Below, in pieces: positions 7,185 to 14,376 of a DNA stretch of 15,652 bases. Within the stretch, counting starts at the first letter, position 1; the number at the start of each line of letters is the position of its first letter. A program made the position numbers and the translations under genes. Under the pieces are notes generated by a model, which made no database searches, was not told the origin of the DNA, and worked only from the letters and a program-made list of their open reading frames with translations. This DNA is from Limisphaerales bacterium (lineage in GTDB: Bacteria > Verrucomicrobiota > Verrucomicrobiia > Limisphaerales > PALSA-1396), in contig PLJQ01000504.1 of the NCBI GenBank assembly GCA_003140275.1, positions 1-15,652 on the forward strand, given 5' to 3'.

Positions 7185-8272
7185 CGGTTGGCGTTTGGCA
7201 AAGCGCAGACCACGCGCGTCCCGCCTTCGGGCGCGGGGCCGATCGCGAACTTCGCGCCGATCATCGTTGCACGATGCGCCATGATGCGCAAGCCCAGTCC
7301 CCGGCTTTGACTCCAGTCTGCCGGCAGCCCCCGGCCATCATCCTGAATAGTAAGCGTGACGCTCTCATTGGACGTTTCGAACCGCAAGAGAATGTGGCGC
7401 GCCTGACCGTGCTTGATGGCGTTGCTAATGGATTCCTGGGCGATTCGATACAAATGCGTGGCCACAGCAATATCGCGGATATATAGCTCCCGCACGCACT
7501 CGCAGCGACACGAGATGTGAAACCGTTCTTCGATGATGGCCGCCAACTCCTCGAACGCCGGCTTCAGGCCCGCGTCCTCCAGCGTCACCGGATGCAGCCC
7601 ACGAGCGAGCGAGCGCGTCAACTCGATGGCTTCTTCCACCAAGGCGACCACCCGCTGGGCGTCCGCCGCTTCCGGGAGGGATTGCATCGCCAGTTTTTCT
7701 TCGAGTACCTGACCGGCCAGCGCGGTGCCGGTCAGATGCTGGCCCAAGCTGTCGTGTAGATCGTGGCCGATGCGGCGCTGTTCGCGTTCGATGGTTTCGA
7801 GCAGTTCCTTTTCCAAGCGCTCGCGTTCGGCCATTTCCTCGGTCAGGGCCATCGTGCGCTGGCGGACGCGCGCCTCCAACTCCCGGTGCAGGGAACTCAA
7901 GCTGGCGACCAACCAGACCACGACCAGGTAAAACGCAAGCGAGATCACGGCATTCCAGACCGGCACGAGGGCGCTGGGGTAATGTGCGCCCGCAGCTAAA
8001 TCACCCGCCAGCCACGTCACGACACTGACCATTGAAATCGCAATCCCGGAACGTTTGCCGACAAACCACGCCGTCAACGCCACGGCCACAAGGTAAAAGA
8101 TGGAGAAGAAAACTTCCGACCCGGTGAAGAAGTCGGCCAACCCCACGACCAAAACGATGAGCAGCGCGATTCCAATGATCCAGGCTCGGGAACGTTTCTC
8201 CAGCAATTGATTCAAATCGGTCATGCCGCGATCTTTGACCTGGTTTTTTCGGTGCTGTTCATATTGGTTCAT
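7181..8272 (-). CDS. DesK/NarX-class membrane sensor histidine kinase
   Basis: From the chosen ATG the protein has 363 residues. An N-terminal membrane module with about four hydrophobic segments (roughly 31-48, 55-72, 76-95 and 103-123) has very short loops, so the signal is probably sensed in or at the membrane. A coiled linker (128-165) leads to a HisKA_3 dimerisation domain with IGHDLHDSLGQHLTG (His173 as phospho-acceptor) and a C-terminal HATPase_c domain with N-box ESISNAIKH, DDGRG and GLGLRIM. I chose the ATG at 8272 because AGAGG lies 7 nt upstream. A GTG at 8320 (379 residues) and an ATG at 8224 are alternatives. It overlaps the response regulator by 4 bp. The stimulus is unknown; neighbours suggest metal or envelope stress. 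Confidence 0.92.
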   Translation of the reverse strand: MNQYEQHRKNQVKDRGMTDLNQLLEKRSRAWIIGIALLIVLVVGLADFFTGSEVFFSIFYLVAVALTAWFVGKRSGIAISMVSVVTWLAGDLAAGAHYPSALVPVWNAVISLAFYLVVVWLVASLSSLHRELEARVRQRTMALTEEMAERERLEKELLETIEREQRRIGHDLHDSLGQHLTGTALAGQVLEEKLAMQSLPEAADAQRVVALVEEAIELTRSLARGLHPVTLEDAGLKPAFEELAAIIEERFHISCRCECVRELYIRDIAVATHLYRIAQESISNAIKHGQARHILLRFETSNESVTLTIQDDGRGLPADWSQSRGLGLRIMAHRATMIGAKFAIGPAPEGGTRVVCALPNANR

Positions 8273-8369
8273 CAAGCGGCCTCTGCGGACGCGCGGCCTG
8301 TTGCGCAAAGTCAGCGGCACGCATCTTTACGTGGTGACGGAGAGCGTCCGCTCATTCCCAACCTGCTCG

Positions 8370-8393
8370 AAGATTTGAGGAGCGTCAAATCTT
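8370..8393. promoter_or_regulatory. 9-bp inverted repeat, candidate operator
   Basis: AAGATTTGA (8370-8378) and TCAAATCTT (8385-8393) are perfect reverse complements around a 6-bp spacer. The site lies in the 205-bp divergent region, about 98 bp upstream of the kinase start and 85 bp upstream of the haem-protein start. Dimeric regulators such as NarL-type proteins bind sites of this general form. Whether the neighbouring regulator binds it is inference. I see no convincing -35/-10 pair; a weak TTGCAA, 17 bp, TTCAAT pair lies downstream for the plus-strand gene. Confidence 0.45.
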
Positions 8394-8477
8394 TCGGCAA
8401 ACAGAGGGTTAAACTTTGGCAAATTTTGCAAAGCACGCCAACGGGTGATTCAATAGACTGGTGTGAAAATTGGACCA

Positions 8478-9797
8478 ATGATTTATCAAACAAACGGAAT
8501 GGTTTTGTTAACGTCGGAATGGTGCGGCTGGCTGATTTTGACATTCGCCCTTCTCTGTCCGTCACAGCCGGTGCGCGCTGATTTTCAAGGCGCCACGCAT
8601 ATCATGCCGTTCGAAGAGGAGACGATTAATTACAACCAGACCAAGGCGGGCGGCTCGGTGGCACGGTTGCAGGAACGCATTGGCAGAGGCGAACTGAAAC
8701 TAAAACACGATGATTCCTTTGGTTATCTGCTTTCGCTGCTTCAGGAACTGAAGGTGACGGAGACGTCGCAGATGCTGGTGTTCTCGAAAACTTCATTCCA
8801 ACGCGAACGCATCTCTCCGAAAGCGCCCCGCGCCATTTTTTTCAGCGACGATGTGTATGTCGGATTCGTTCCCGGCTCGCCGTTGCTGGAAATTTCCATG
8901 GCCGATCCGAAGTTGGGCGGCGTTTTCTATACGCTCGACCAAAGCGAGACGGGCAAAACGCGTTTTGTCCGGACGGACCAATGTCTGGAATGCCACGCTT
9001 CGGCCAAAACCATGGGCGTGCCCGGCCATTTGGTGCGCTCCTTTCCCACGGATGACAGCGGCATGGTGGACTTGAACAATGGCGTGTCGCTGGTGAACCA
9101 TCGCACGCCGTTCGACGAACGCTGGGGTGGCTGGTACGTCACCGGCACCCACGAAAAACAAACCCATCGTGGCAATTTAATCGAGCCGGCGGCGTTCGAG
9201 CGACAGGAAAAAGAGCCGAATTATCTGGGCAACCTGACGGACCTTGGCCGGTTTTTTTCCGTCTCAAATTATCCCAAACCGCAAAGCGACATCGTGGCTC
9301 TGATGGTTTTGGAACACCAAACCCACATTTACAATTTCATTACGCGCTTGAACTATGAATCCACCCTGGCATTGCAACAGTACGGTCACGTCAATTATTT
9401 GAAAAACATCGTCGATGCCTTCCTGAAATATCTGCTCTTCACCGAGGAAGCGCCGTTAACCAGCACGGTCAAAGGCAATCCGGATTTTGAAAAAGTGTTC
9501 GAGAGCCGAGGGCCCAAGGACAAGCAAGGCCGTTCGCTACGCGAATTCAATCTGCAGACCCGGCTGTTCAAATATCCCTGCAGCTACCTGGTTTATTCCG
9601 AGGCGTTCGACAACATGCCCGAACCAATGAAAGCACACCTCTATCGACGGCTCTGGGATATTCTTACCAACAAAGATGCCAGTCCGGCTTTCCAAACAAT
9701 TTCCGCCGACACAAAACGTGCGATCCTGGAAATCCTGACCGAAACCAAACCCGGCCTGCCGTATTACTGGAGAGAAAAAAGCAGAATAAAAAGCTAA
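8478..9797 (+). CDS. Exported monohaem c-type protein of unknown function
   Basis: The 439-residue product begins with a Sec signal (hydrophobic stretch GWLILTFALLC, then SQPVRA before the mature part), so it should act in the periplasm. One CxxCH haem-attachment motif, CLECH, lies at about 169-173 in a context FVRTDQCLECHAS. The rest does not look like a classic small cytochrome c domain. I recall similar large one-haem hypothetical proteins from Planctomycetota and Verrucomicrobiota, but no function is established. The ATG at 8478 was chosen; GTG at 8463 and ATG at 8499 are alternatives, and none has a strong ribosome binding site. It is transcribed divergently from the kinase and shares its upstream region, so shared control is possible. 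A role in redox or electron transfer is inferred only from the haem site. Confidence 0.75.
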   Translation: MIYQTNGMVLLTSEWCGWLILTFALLCPSQPVRADFQGATHIMPFEEETINYNQTKAGGSVARLQERIGRGELKLKHDDSFGYLLSLLQELKVTETSQMLVFSKTSFQRERISPKAPRAIFFSDDVYVGFVPGSPLLEISMADPKLGGVFYTLDQSETGKTRFVRTDQCLECHASAKTMGVPGHLVRSFPTDDSGMVDLNNGVSLVNHRTPFDERWGGWYVTGTHEKQTHRGNLIEPAAFERQEKEPNYLGNLTDLGRFFSVSNYPKPQSDIVALMVLEHQTHIYNFITRLNYESTLALQQYGHVNYLKNIVDAFLKYLLFTEEAPLTSTVKGNPDFEKVFESRGPKDKQGRSLREFNLQTRLFKYPCSYLVYSEAFDNMPEPMKAHLYRRLWDILTNKDASPAFQTISADTKRAILEILTETKPGLPYYWREKSRIKS

Positions 9798-9925
9798 TGA
9801 ATCTGGAATGGACGTGAAGGTGTTTCGGAAATCTGACGAGCTAATCGAGCTGCGATTATGGCGAACCCGGAACGTTTGCTGGCTCTGCATTACATCGCGT
9901 TGGCAATCTCGGTTCGTAACCAGAC

Positions 9926-9953
9926 CGCTATCTGGATAGCGTTGGAGTTTTTA
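9926..9953 (+). terminator. Possible weak terminator after the haem protein gene
   Basis: CGCTATC (9926-9932) and GATAGCG (9935-9941) form a perfect 7-bp inverted repeat, followed after TTGGAG by a short T-run (9948-9952). The very small loop and the gap before the T-run make this a weak candidate. The rest of the 207-bp interval 9798-10004, between convergent genes, shows nothing I can assign. Confidence 0.3.
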
Positions 9954-10004
9954 ATCCGCCCGGAGCTGTGGCGCCGGAGACTGCAACATTAGCGATGGGT
10001 TGTG

Positions 10005-10340
10005 TTACGGTTTTATCTCTATTCGTTGTGGGTGTATTGAGAATCGTGAAACCGCGAGAAAATCACTGCCTATGGCTTCCGCCGCGGCCATGATGACCTC
10101 GATCCGTTGTTTGAAATTCCAGGTGTCGCGCCCCTTGCGCCGCGCTTCGGAGAGATTCGCGCGCAGGCTGTTAAGCTGCTTGCGCTCGTCATCGGTGTAA
10201 GGTTTTTTCTTGCGCGACCAGGTGTAGGGCATCGAGGATGATTTCCTGCCCATCGGCGCGGGCGGTAGAATCTGGATCAGCCCGCGCGCAAAGCAGCCCT
10301 GGGCCGCCTCGCGAAAGAGTCTCTTTTCCTCGGGGGTCAT
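10005..10340 (-). CDS. Small basic protein of unknown function
   Basis: I do not recognise this 111-residue protein. The ATG at 10340 is well supported by AAGGAG 8 nt upstream, better than the further ATG at 10412, which would add 24 residues and has no ribosome binding site. The sequence is Arg/Lys-rich, with a charged N-terminal helix (TPEEKRLFREAAQG), a Pro-rich turn, a basic patch WSRKKKPYTDDERKQL near 40-55, and a further helix with RANLSEARRKGRD. There is no signal peptide or membrane segment, so it is probably cytoplasmic. It is the last gene of the minus-strand cluster with the DUF2892-like, radical SAM and stress genes, separated by 112 bp from the former. Confidence 0.55.
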   Translation of the reverse strand: MTPEEKRLFREAAQGCFARGLIQILPPAPMGRKSSSMPYTWSRKKKPYTDDERKQLNSLRANLSEARRKGRDTWNFKQRIEVIMAAAEAIGSDFLAVSRFSIHPQRIEIKP

Positions 10341-10452
10341 CGGGGGGACTCCTTTTGAGTTGCACCCTTGACGCCGGACACCGAGTGCAAAGAGCAGTAA
10401 TCGGAGTTTCATGACCCGGTTAATATTACCGCTCCGATGACAACGCCAGCGG

Positions 10453-10656
10453 TTATTTGCAGCACGGAGCGACGACTCTCCCGACGCCCAGCTTTCTTAA
10501 CGCGATTTCAGCCGGGCAGAAACCGGTAAGGACCGATTGGATGAGGTTCACGCCGACGAACGCTGCCAGCAGCAGCCACCAAGAGCTGACCCAATGAGCC
10601 AGGGTAATGCTGATGAGCACCATCGAGCCGGCCAGGATACGGATGGCATTTTCCAT
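10453..10656 (-). CDS. DUF2892-like small inner-membrane protein
   Basis: This 67-residue protein starts MENAIRILAGSMVLISITLA and has two hydrophobic helices (about 5-20 and 25-45), then the conserved GFCPAEIALRKLGV tail. This is the layout of the DUF2892/YgaP-type transmembrane family, often found with rhodanese or redox-stress genes; its molecular function is unknown. The start at 10656 is preferred because GGAAG lies 8 nt upstream; ATGs at 10662 and 10671 are in frame. C-terminal residues include a CCK end, giving three Cys in the last 30 residues. It lies 22 bp after the radical SAM gene on the same strand. Confidence 0.8.
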   Translation of the reverse strand: MENAIRILAGSMVLISITLAHWVSSWWLLLAAFVGVNLIQSVLTGFCPAEIALRKLGVGRVVAPCCK

Positions 10657-10678
10657 TTTCATTACTTCCATTGTTGAA

Positions 10679-11578
10679 TCAAAAGACCTCGACTTTCAAG
10701 TCTGTGGTTTTGCGCACGGTTTGGGCGATGCGCGAGAGGGTCTTGAGCGGCAAATGTTCGCATTCGGAGTGAGGTGTGGGTCGGGTGGCGGAGTAAATCT
10801 GCACAAGCGGAATTTGCGCGCCGCCGTTTTTCAATTCCACAAGCTGTTGTGCGTACTGCTGGATTTCCTCCTCGGGCGGTTCCTGGCCGTTGAGCATTGG
10901 GAAAAGACTTTGGATGATAACGGGGCGATGGCGCGCCAGCGTCAGGATGTTGGTCAGGATGATCTCCAGCGGAATTTGAGACTTATTCACCTTGTCCATG
11001 TAAGCTTGCGTGCCGGCGTCGAGTTTGGCCCAGACCTCGTCCCGCTTGGTAAGGAATTTCAGACCGTATTGAACTTCGGGTGAGTCCAGCCCGGTGGCAT
11101 TGGTAATGAGCACTATTTTGAAAAATGGAAAACTGCCCAGTGCGCGCACATGCACGACCGCTTGCACTGCCTCGGCGAAGTTGGGGCACAGCGTCGGTTC
11201 GCCATCGCCGCTGAGCGCAACGTGCCGGAGCTGGAGCAATTCTTCGGGCAGATTGCGGTAATACGGCAATTCGCACAATCGGCCTTCCTGGACGCGATTC
11301 AGTGTCTGCACCAGTTCGGCCGCCATGATGTCCACGTCCAACCGCTGGCTTCGCCCAGCCGTTTTGCGATCCACTTCGCAATAACCGCAATCAAAGTTGC
11401 AGCGTTTATCGGGGTTCATGTTGACGCCCACGGAAAGGCCCCCGGCGCGCGGCGAGATGACAACATAGACAAATTGATTATCTAAAAACTCGCGAGGACA
11501 ACCGAACGCGGTGTTGAACGATCGGAGCGGGCGAACCGGCGCCCGCTTTGTTGCTTCGGATTCAATGATTGCTACCAT
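10679..11578 (-). CDS. Radical SAM protein, COG0731-type (TYW1-like core)
   Basis: The 299-residue product has the radical SAM cluster motif CNFDCGYC (Cys60, Cys64, Cys67), which ligates a [4Fe-4S] cluster for S-adenosylmethionine cleavage, and then LSGDGEPTL near 123-131, the glycine-rich SAM-binding strand typical of COG0731 proteins. This group resembles the core of wyosine-base synthases, but such bacterial stand-alone members have no established substrate. No flavodoxin domain is present. I chose the ATG at 11578 (AGGAA 5 nt upstream) over a GTG at 11599. It follows the universal stress gene by 28 bp, and the DUF2892-like gene follows it closely, so one transcript is likely. The substrate is not readable from sequence. 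Confidence 0.85.
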   Translation of the reverse strand: MVAIIESEATKRAPVRPLRSFNTAFGCPREFLDNQFVYVVISPRAGGLSVGVNMNPDKRCNFDCGYCEVDRKTAGRSQRLDVDIMAAELVQTLNRVQEGRLCELPYYRNLPEELLQLRHVALSGDGEPTLCPNFAEAVQAVVHVRALGSFPFFKIVLITNATGLDSPEVQYGLKFLTKRDEVWAKLDAGTQAYMDKVNKSQIPLEIILTNILTLARHRPVIIQSLFPMLNGQEPPEEEIQQYAQQLVELKNGGAQIPLVQIYSATRPTPHSECEHLPLKTLSRIAQTVRKTTDLKVEVF

Positions 11579-11606
11579 ATTGCTTCCTGTTTTTCTCACT
11601 TTAATA

Positions 11607-12218
11607 TCATGGTTTGGGACTCACAAACTCCCGCGCGCGCTCACGAACCACCAAAACGGGGCAGGGAGCGTGTCGCACCACGTTTTCCGCCACGCCGCCC
11701 AGCAAGACGTGCTTTAGGCCGGTGCGTCCGTGGGTGGAAAGAATGATCAGGTCGGTTTTCAACTCCTTGGCGGCATTGACGACTTCACCGACTGGCGAAC
11801 CGGTGCGAACCAGGGTCTTGACCGGCACCAGGCCGCAAACTCCTTTGACTGCCAAGGCAGTCAGTTGCTCCCCGCTGCTCCGTTGCAGGTCAGCTTCAAG
11901 CACCGGAAAATCCACGGCGCTAAATTCACCGGCGACATAATGCGGCTGTAACACATAAAGTAGGATGATTCCGGCGTTGAACTGTCTGGCGAAAGGAATG
12001 GCGTATTGCAACGCCTTCTTTGATTCCTTGGAGAAATCCGTCGGCGCCAGGATCGTTTTCAACTTTAAGAGCGCCGGCACCAACTCAATGACTTCGTCGT
12101 CCGCCGTGCGCTTGGCGGCAGCCAAATGGTTTGCGCGACTTGAATCCTTCGCGGATTTTCCGCCCTCACTTGTTTTCTTCGCTCTCATCGGCGCCACGTA
12201 GTTTTTCATTCTCACCAT
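11607..12218 (-). CDS. Universal stress protein (UspA family)
   Basis: This 203-residue protein has one Usp domain from about residue 53 (LKTILAPTDFSKESKKAL) to the end. The nucleotide-site region STHGRTGLKHVLLGGVAENV (about 161-180) resembles the G-x2-G-x9-G-S/T motif of ATP-binding members, but the first Gly is Ser and the final Ser/Thr is Gly, so ATP binding is uncertain. The N-terminal 50 residues are a Lys/Ser/Ala-rich extension absent from most Usp proteins and perhaps disordered. Start codons at 12221 (GTG), 12218 (ATG) and 12209 (ATG) are all possible; AGG lies 5 nt before the ATG at 12218. It heads the minus-strand cluster with the radical SAM and DUF2892-like genes. Confidence 0.9.
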   Translation of the reverse strand: MVRMKNYVAPMRAKKTSEGGKSAKDSSRANHLAAAKRTADDEVIELVPALLKLKTILAPTDFSKESKKALQYAIPFARQFNAGIILLYVLQPHYVAGEFSAVDFPVLEADLQRSSGEQLTALAVKGVCGLVPVKTLVRTGSPVGEVVNAAKELKTDLIILSTHGRTGLKHVLLGGVAENVVRHAPCPVLVVRERAREFVSPKP

Positions 12219-12316
12219 CACAACCTGACAGAATCAACGGACGCTCACTACACAGCCTTTGCCATTAACTGGACATTTCTTGCAGCGACCAGACGCGGCT
12301 TTTTCCCGTTGATTAA

Positions 12317-12622
12317 GTACAATTGATTGTCCGGCGCAACCACGAATCAAACGACGACATAAAGTATTCTGTTGCCAACGTGCCGGACTCAATTTCGCTT
12401 GAACGACTGGCCTACATGCAAGGGCAACGGTTTTGGATTGAACGGGCGTTTGAGGATAGCAAGGGCAGTCTTGGCATGTCTGATTATCAGTTGCGAAAAT
12501 GGCGCGGCTGGCATCATCACATGGCTTTAACTCTGTTGGCTCACTTGTTCCTGTTGCGCGAAAGAATTCACAACGCGGACGCCTTTCCCCTTTTGAGTTG
12601 CCAAGACGTTGTATCCCGATAA
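12317..12622 (+). pseudogene. C-terminal remnant of an IS701/IS4-type DDE transposase
   Basis: The last roughly 100 residues of a transposase are readable. They begin LIVRRNHESNDDIKYSVANV and include RLAYMQGQRFWIERAFEDSK, which should contain the third catalytic acid (Glu), then GMSDYQLRKWRGWHHHMALT, highly typical of IS701-like transposases. An in-frame stop at 12314 and the lack of any upstream homology show that the N-terminal two-thirds, with the first two catalytic Asp residues, is gone. It cannot be active. No terminal inverted repeats were identified; the insertion sequence appears truncated at its left side, against the stress-gene promoter. Confidence 0.85.
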
Positions 12623-12722
12623 GATTATTGTTCCTGGAGGACGTTCCAGCTTGGCAACGATACCCATTAGAAACGTAATTTTTGTTCTCATATCTTTTTA
12701 TTACACTTAAATAATTATCCTT

Positions 12723-13085
12723 ATGCCAAAATGCGAGCAATGCGGGACTAAGATTACATTCTTAGAAATTTTGAAATACGGCAATAACCCATATTGCAAG
12801 CCATGTACTGATGCAGTCGAAGCCCAAAGACAAGTAGCCATCCTAGAACAACAGATAATAGAACAAGAAAAACAACAGATTCAAATACATACAAAACGGG
12901 CCGAAGTGTTAGGCTTAGATTCAATGGCTCAAATGGCTCAATACATGTTGAATCAACAATCACTCAAATTGGAAGAGTTGCTTGAAATCAAGAAAAAACA
13001 ATTATATTGGCTGCGTATAGTTGGTGTGTTTTATCTGCTTGCGCTCATCGGTGGAATACTAATTGCCCTCGGAGTAAGACCATAG
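12723..13085 (+). CDS. Zinc-ribbon, coiled-coil, single-TM protein of unknown function
   Basis: The 120-residue product has an N-terminal zinc ribbon, CEQC then CKPC (Cys4, Cys7, Cys25, Cys28), a Gln/Glu/Lys-rich helix likely to form a coiled coil (about 33-95), and one C-terminal membrane helix (WLRIVGVFYLLALIGGILIAL, about 97-116) ending GVRP. It should therefore be a tail-anchored membrane protein with a cytoplasmic metal-binding head. The DNA is much more AT-rich than all neighbours, and the gene follows a transposase remnant, which points to acquisition by transfer. I see no Shine-Dalgarno sequence; the leader is A/T-rich. The family and function are not recognised. Confidence 0.65.
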   Translation: MPKCEQCGTKITFLEILKYGNNPYCKPCTDAVEAQRQVAILEQQIIEQEKQQIQIHTKRAEVLGLDSMAQMAQYMLNQQSLKLEELLEIKKKQLYWLRIVGVFYLLALIGGILIALGVRP

Positions 13086-13249
13086 TCAAGCGTGATGACG
13101 TTCAATATGTCCATGTGGCATTTGTTTGAGATTCAAAATTCAAATGTGACAAAGTAGAACTAATGCGGCCTTGCCGAAATCGGAGCGGAACTGGCCGATA
13201 AATGGTCGGTTATTGCACGCAAATCAACCAGGTCTGAACGTGAATTAAT

Positions 13250-14374
13250 ATGAAATGTGTGGGGCCAAACGCAGGTAAGTGGGTTGCTGCCAATCGGGAA
13301 GCAGGCCCGGTCACCCGGCAAACGGCGTCCACAGAATCGGTCTGTCGCCAGCGGTTTTTGAACGCCTGTCACTGCCGTCCGGTGGATCATCCTCCGGTCT
13401 GGCTGATGCGTCAGGCGGGGCGTGCGCTCCCGGAATATAGAAAGTTGAAGGAGAAATACTCGTTCCTGGAACTCGTGCAGGCGCCGGAGCTCGCGTGCGA
13501 GGTCACGCTCCAACCCGTCCGCCGGTTCGGCTTTGACGCCGCGATTCTTTTCAGCGACATCCTCGTCATCCCTGAAGCGATGGGGCAGCCCTATCGCTTC
13601 CGTGAAACCGGCGGCGTGGTCATGGACTTCGCGGTGCAGTCGCGCGGGGACATTGAGAAGCTTTCCGTCGGGCGCGTGACCGAGCGACTGAACTACGTGG
13701 ACAAGACCTTGCGCCTGGTCCGCAACGAACTTGGCAACGAGACGGCGCTCATCGGCTTCGCGGGTTCGCCATGGACACTGGCCACGTTCATGCTGGAAGG
13801 CGGCAGCGTGCCGAAATACGGTCGCGCCCTCGCGCTCTTCCGCGAAAATCCCAAGACTTATTTTGTCCTCGCCGAAAAACTCACCGCCGCCATCACCACG
13901 TATCTGCAAATGCAAATCGCCGCCGGAGTCGACGCGCTCCAGATTTTCGACAGTCATGGTGGACACCTGTCGCCCACAGAATTTCAAGAGGCGAGCGGGC
14001 GCTGGATGCGCGACATAATTTCCGCACTCCGCACTCCGCACTCCGCACTTCCCATCATCGCCTTCTCCCTCGGCACGCACGGTAATTGGCCGGACCTTGT
14101 TGCGACGGGCGCGAACGTTATTGGCATTGATTGGCAGACTTCATTGGCCGGGGCGCGCAAGTTGATTCCCGAAGGCATTGCGTTGCAGGGCAACCTCGCG
14201 CCTGCGCTCCTGAACGACGCGACGACCCAAGTGGTTGCCCGCGAAACCCGCGCCGTGCTTGAAGCGATGCGCGGTCGGGCCGGACATATTTTTAATCTCG
14301 GCCACGGTGTAACGCCGGGGGCAAAGCTGGAGAACATTGGGGCGTTGCTTGAAACGGTACGGAGTTTCACATGA
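13250..14374 (+). CDS. hemE: Uroporphyrinogen decarboxylase
   Basis: The enzyme converts uroporphyrinogen III to coproporphyrinogen III in haem synthesis. Conserved parts are clear: PPVWLMRQAGR (48-58, with the two substrate-binding Arg 54 and 58), ILFSDILVIPEAMG (catalytic Asp103), GFAGSPWTLATFMLEGGS, FDSHGGHLSP (Ser235), IGIDWQTSL, ALQGNLAPALL and NLGHGVTPG (His352). Phe180 stands where most homologues have a Tyr important in the active site. The 374-residue length includes about 30 extra N-terminal residues before the usual start zone; no other ATG is in frame there (a GTG at codon 4 and a TTG at codon 37 exist), and there is no ribosome binding site. A 7-bp repeat array gives residues 258-267 (SALRTPHSAL). 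hemN follows. Confidence 0.93.
   Translation: MKCVGPNAGKWVAANREAGPVTRQTASTESVCRQRFLNACHCRPVDHPPVWLMRQAGRALPEYRKLKEKYSFLELVQAPELACEVTLQPVRRFGFDAAILFSDILVIPEAMGQPYRFRETGGVVMDFAVQSRGDIEKLSVGRVTERLNYVDKTLRLVRNELGNETALIGFAGSPWTLATFMLEGGSVPKYGRALALFRENPKTYFVLAEKLTAAITTYLQMQIAAGVDALQIFDSHGGHLSPTEFQEASGRWMRDIISALRTPHSALPIIAFSLGTHGNWPDLVATGANVIGIDWQTSLAGARKLIPEGIALQGNLAPALLNDATTQVVARETRAVLEAMRGRAGHIFNLGHGVTPGAKLENIGALLETVRSFT
14021..14048. repeat. Four tandem 7-bp units (TCCGCAC) within hemE
   Basis: Four perfect consecutive copies of TCCGCAC occupy 28 bp, read in frame as SALRTPHSAL at HemE residues 258-267, a surface linker before the IIAFSLGT strand where homologues vary. The unit length is not a multiple of three, so changes in copy number would shift the frame unless three units change together. 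Confidence 0.85.
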
Positions 14375-14376
14375 AG

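Noticed and set aside
9858..9992. 44-residue frame (MANPERLLALHYIALA...) after the haem protein gene
   Set aside because: It reads somewhat protein-like and helical, but has no ribosome binding site or recognised relatives, and is short enough to be chance.
10400..10438. 7-bp inverted repeat ATCGGAG/CTCCGAT between the DUF2892-like gene and the small basic gene
   Set aside because: No T-run follows on either strand, and a 7-bp match with a 25-bp loop is weak evidence for a terminator.
12234..12740. 168-codon minus-strand frame ending in a Cys-rich tail (CKKCPVNGKGC)
   Set aside because: Most of it is antisense to the transposase remnant. The tail just before the stress gene could be a fragment of a broken gene, but about 20 residues are too few to support it.
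13168..13252. Helix-like frame (GLAEIGAELADKWSVIARKS) before hemE
   Set aside because: No start codon or ribosome binding site and under 30 codons; might be a gene fragment, but not supportable.
13160..14080. 306-codon minus-strand open frame
   Set aside because: Antisense to hemE and formed partly by the heptamer repeat; no recognisable protein.
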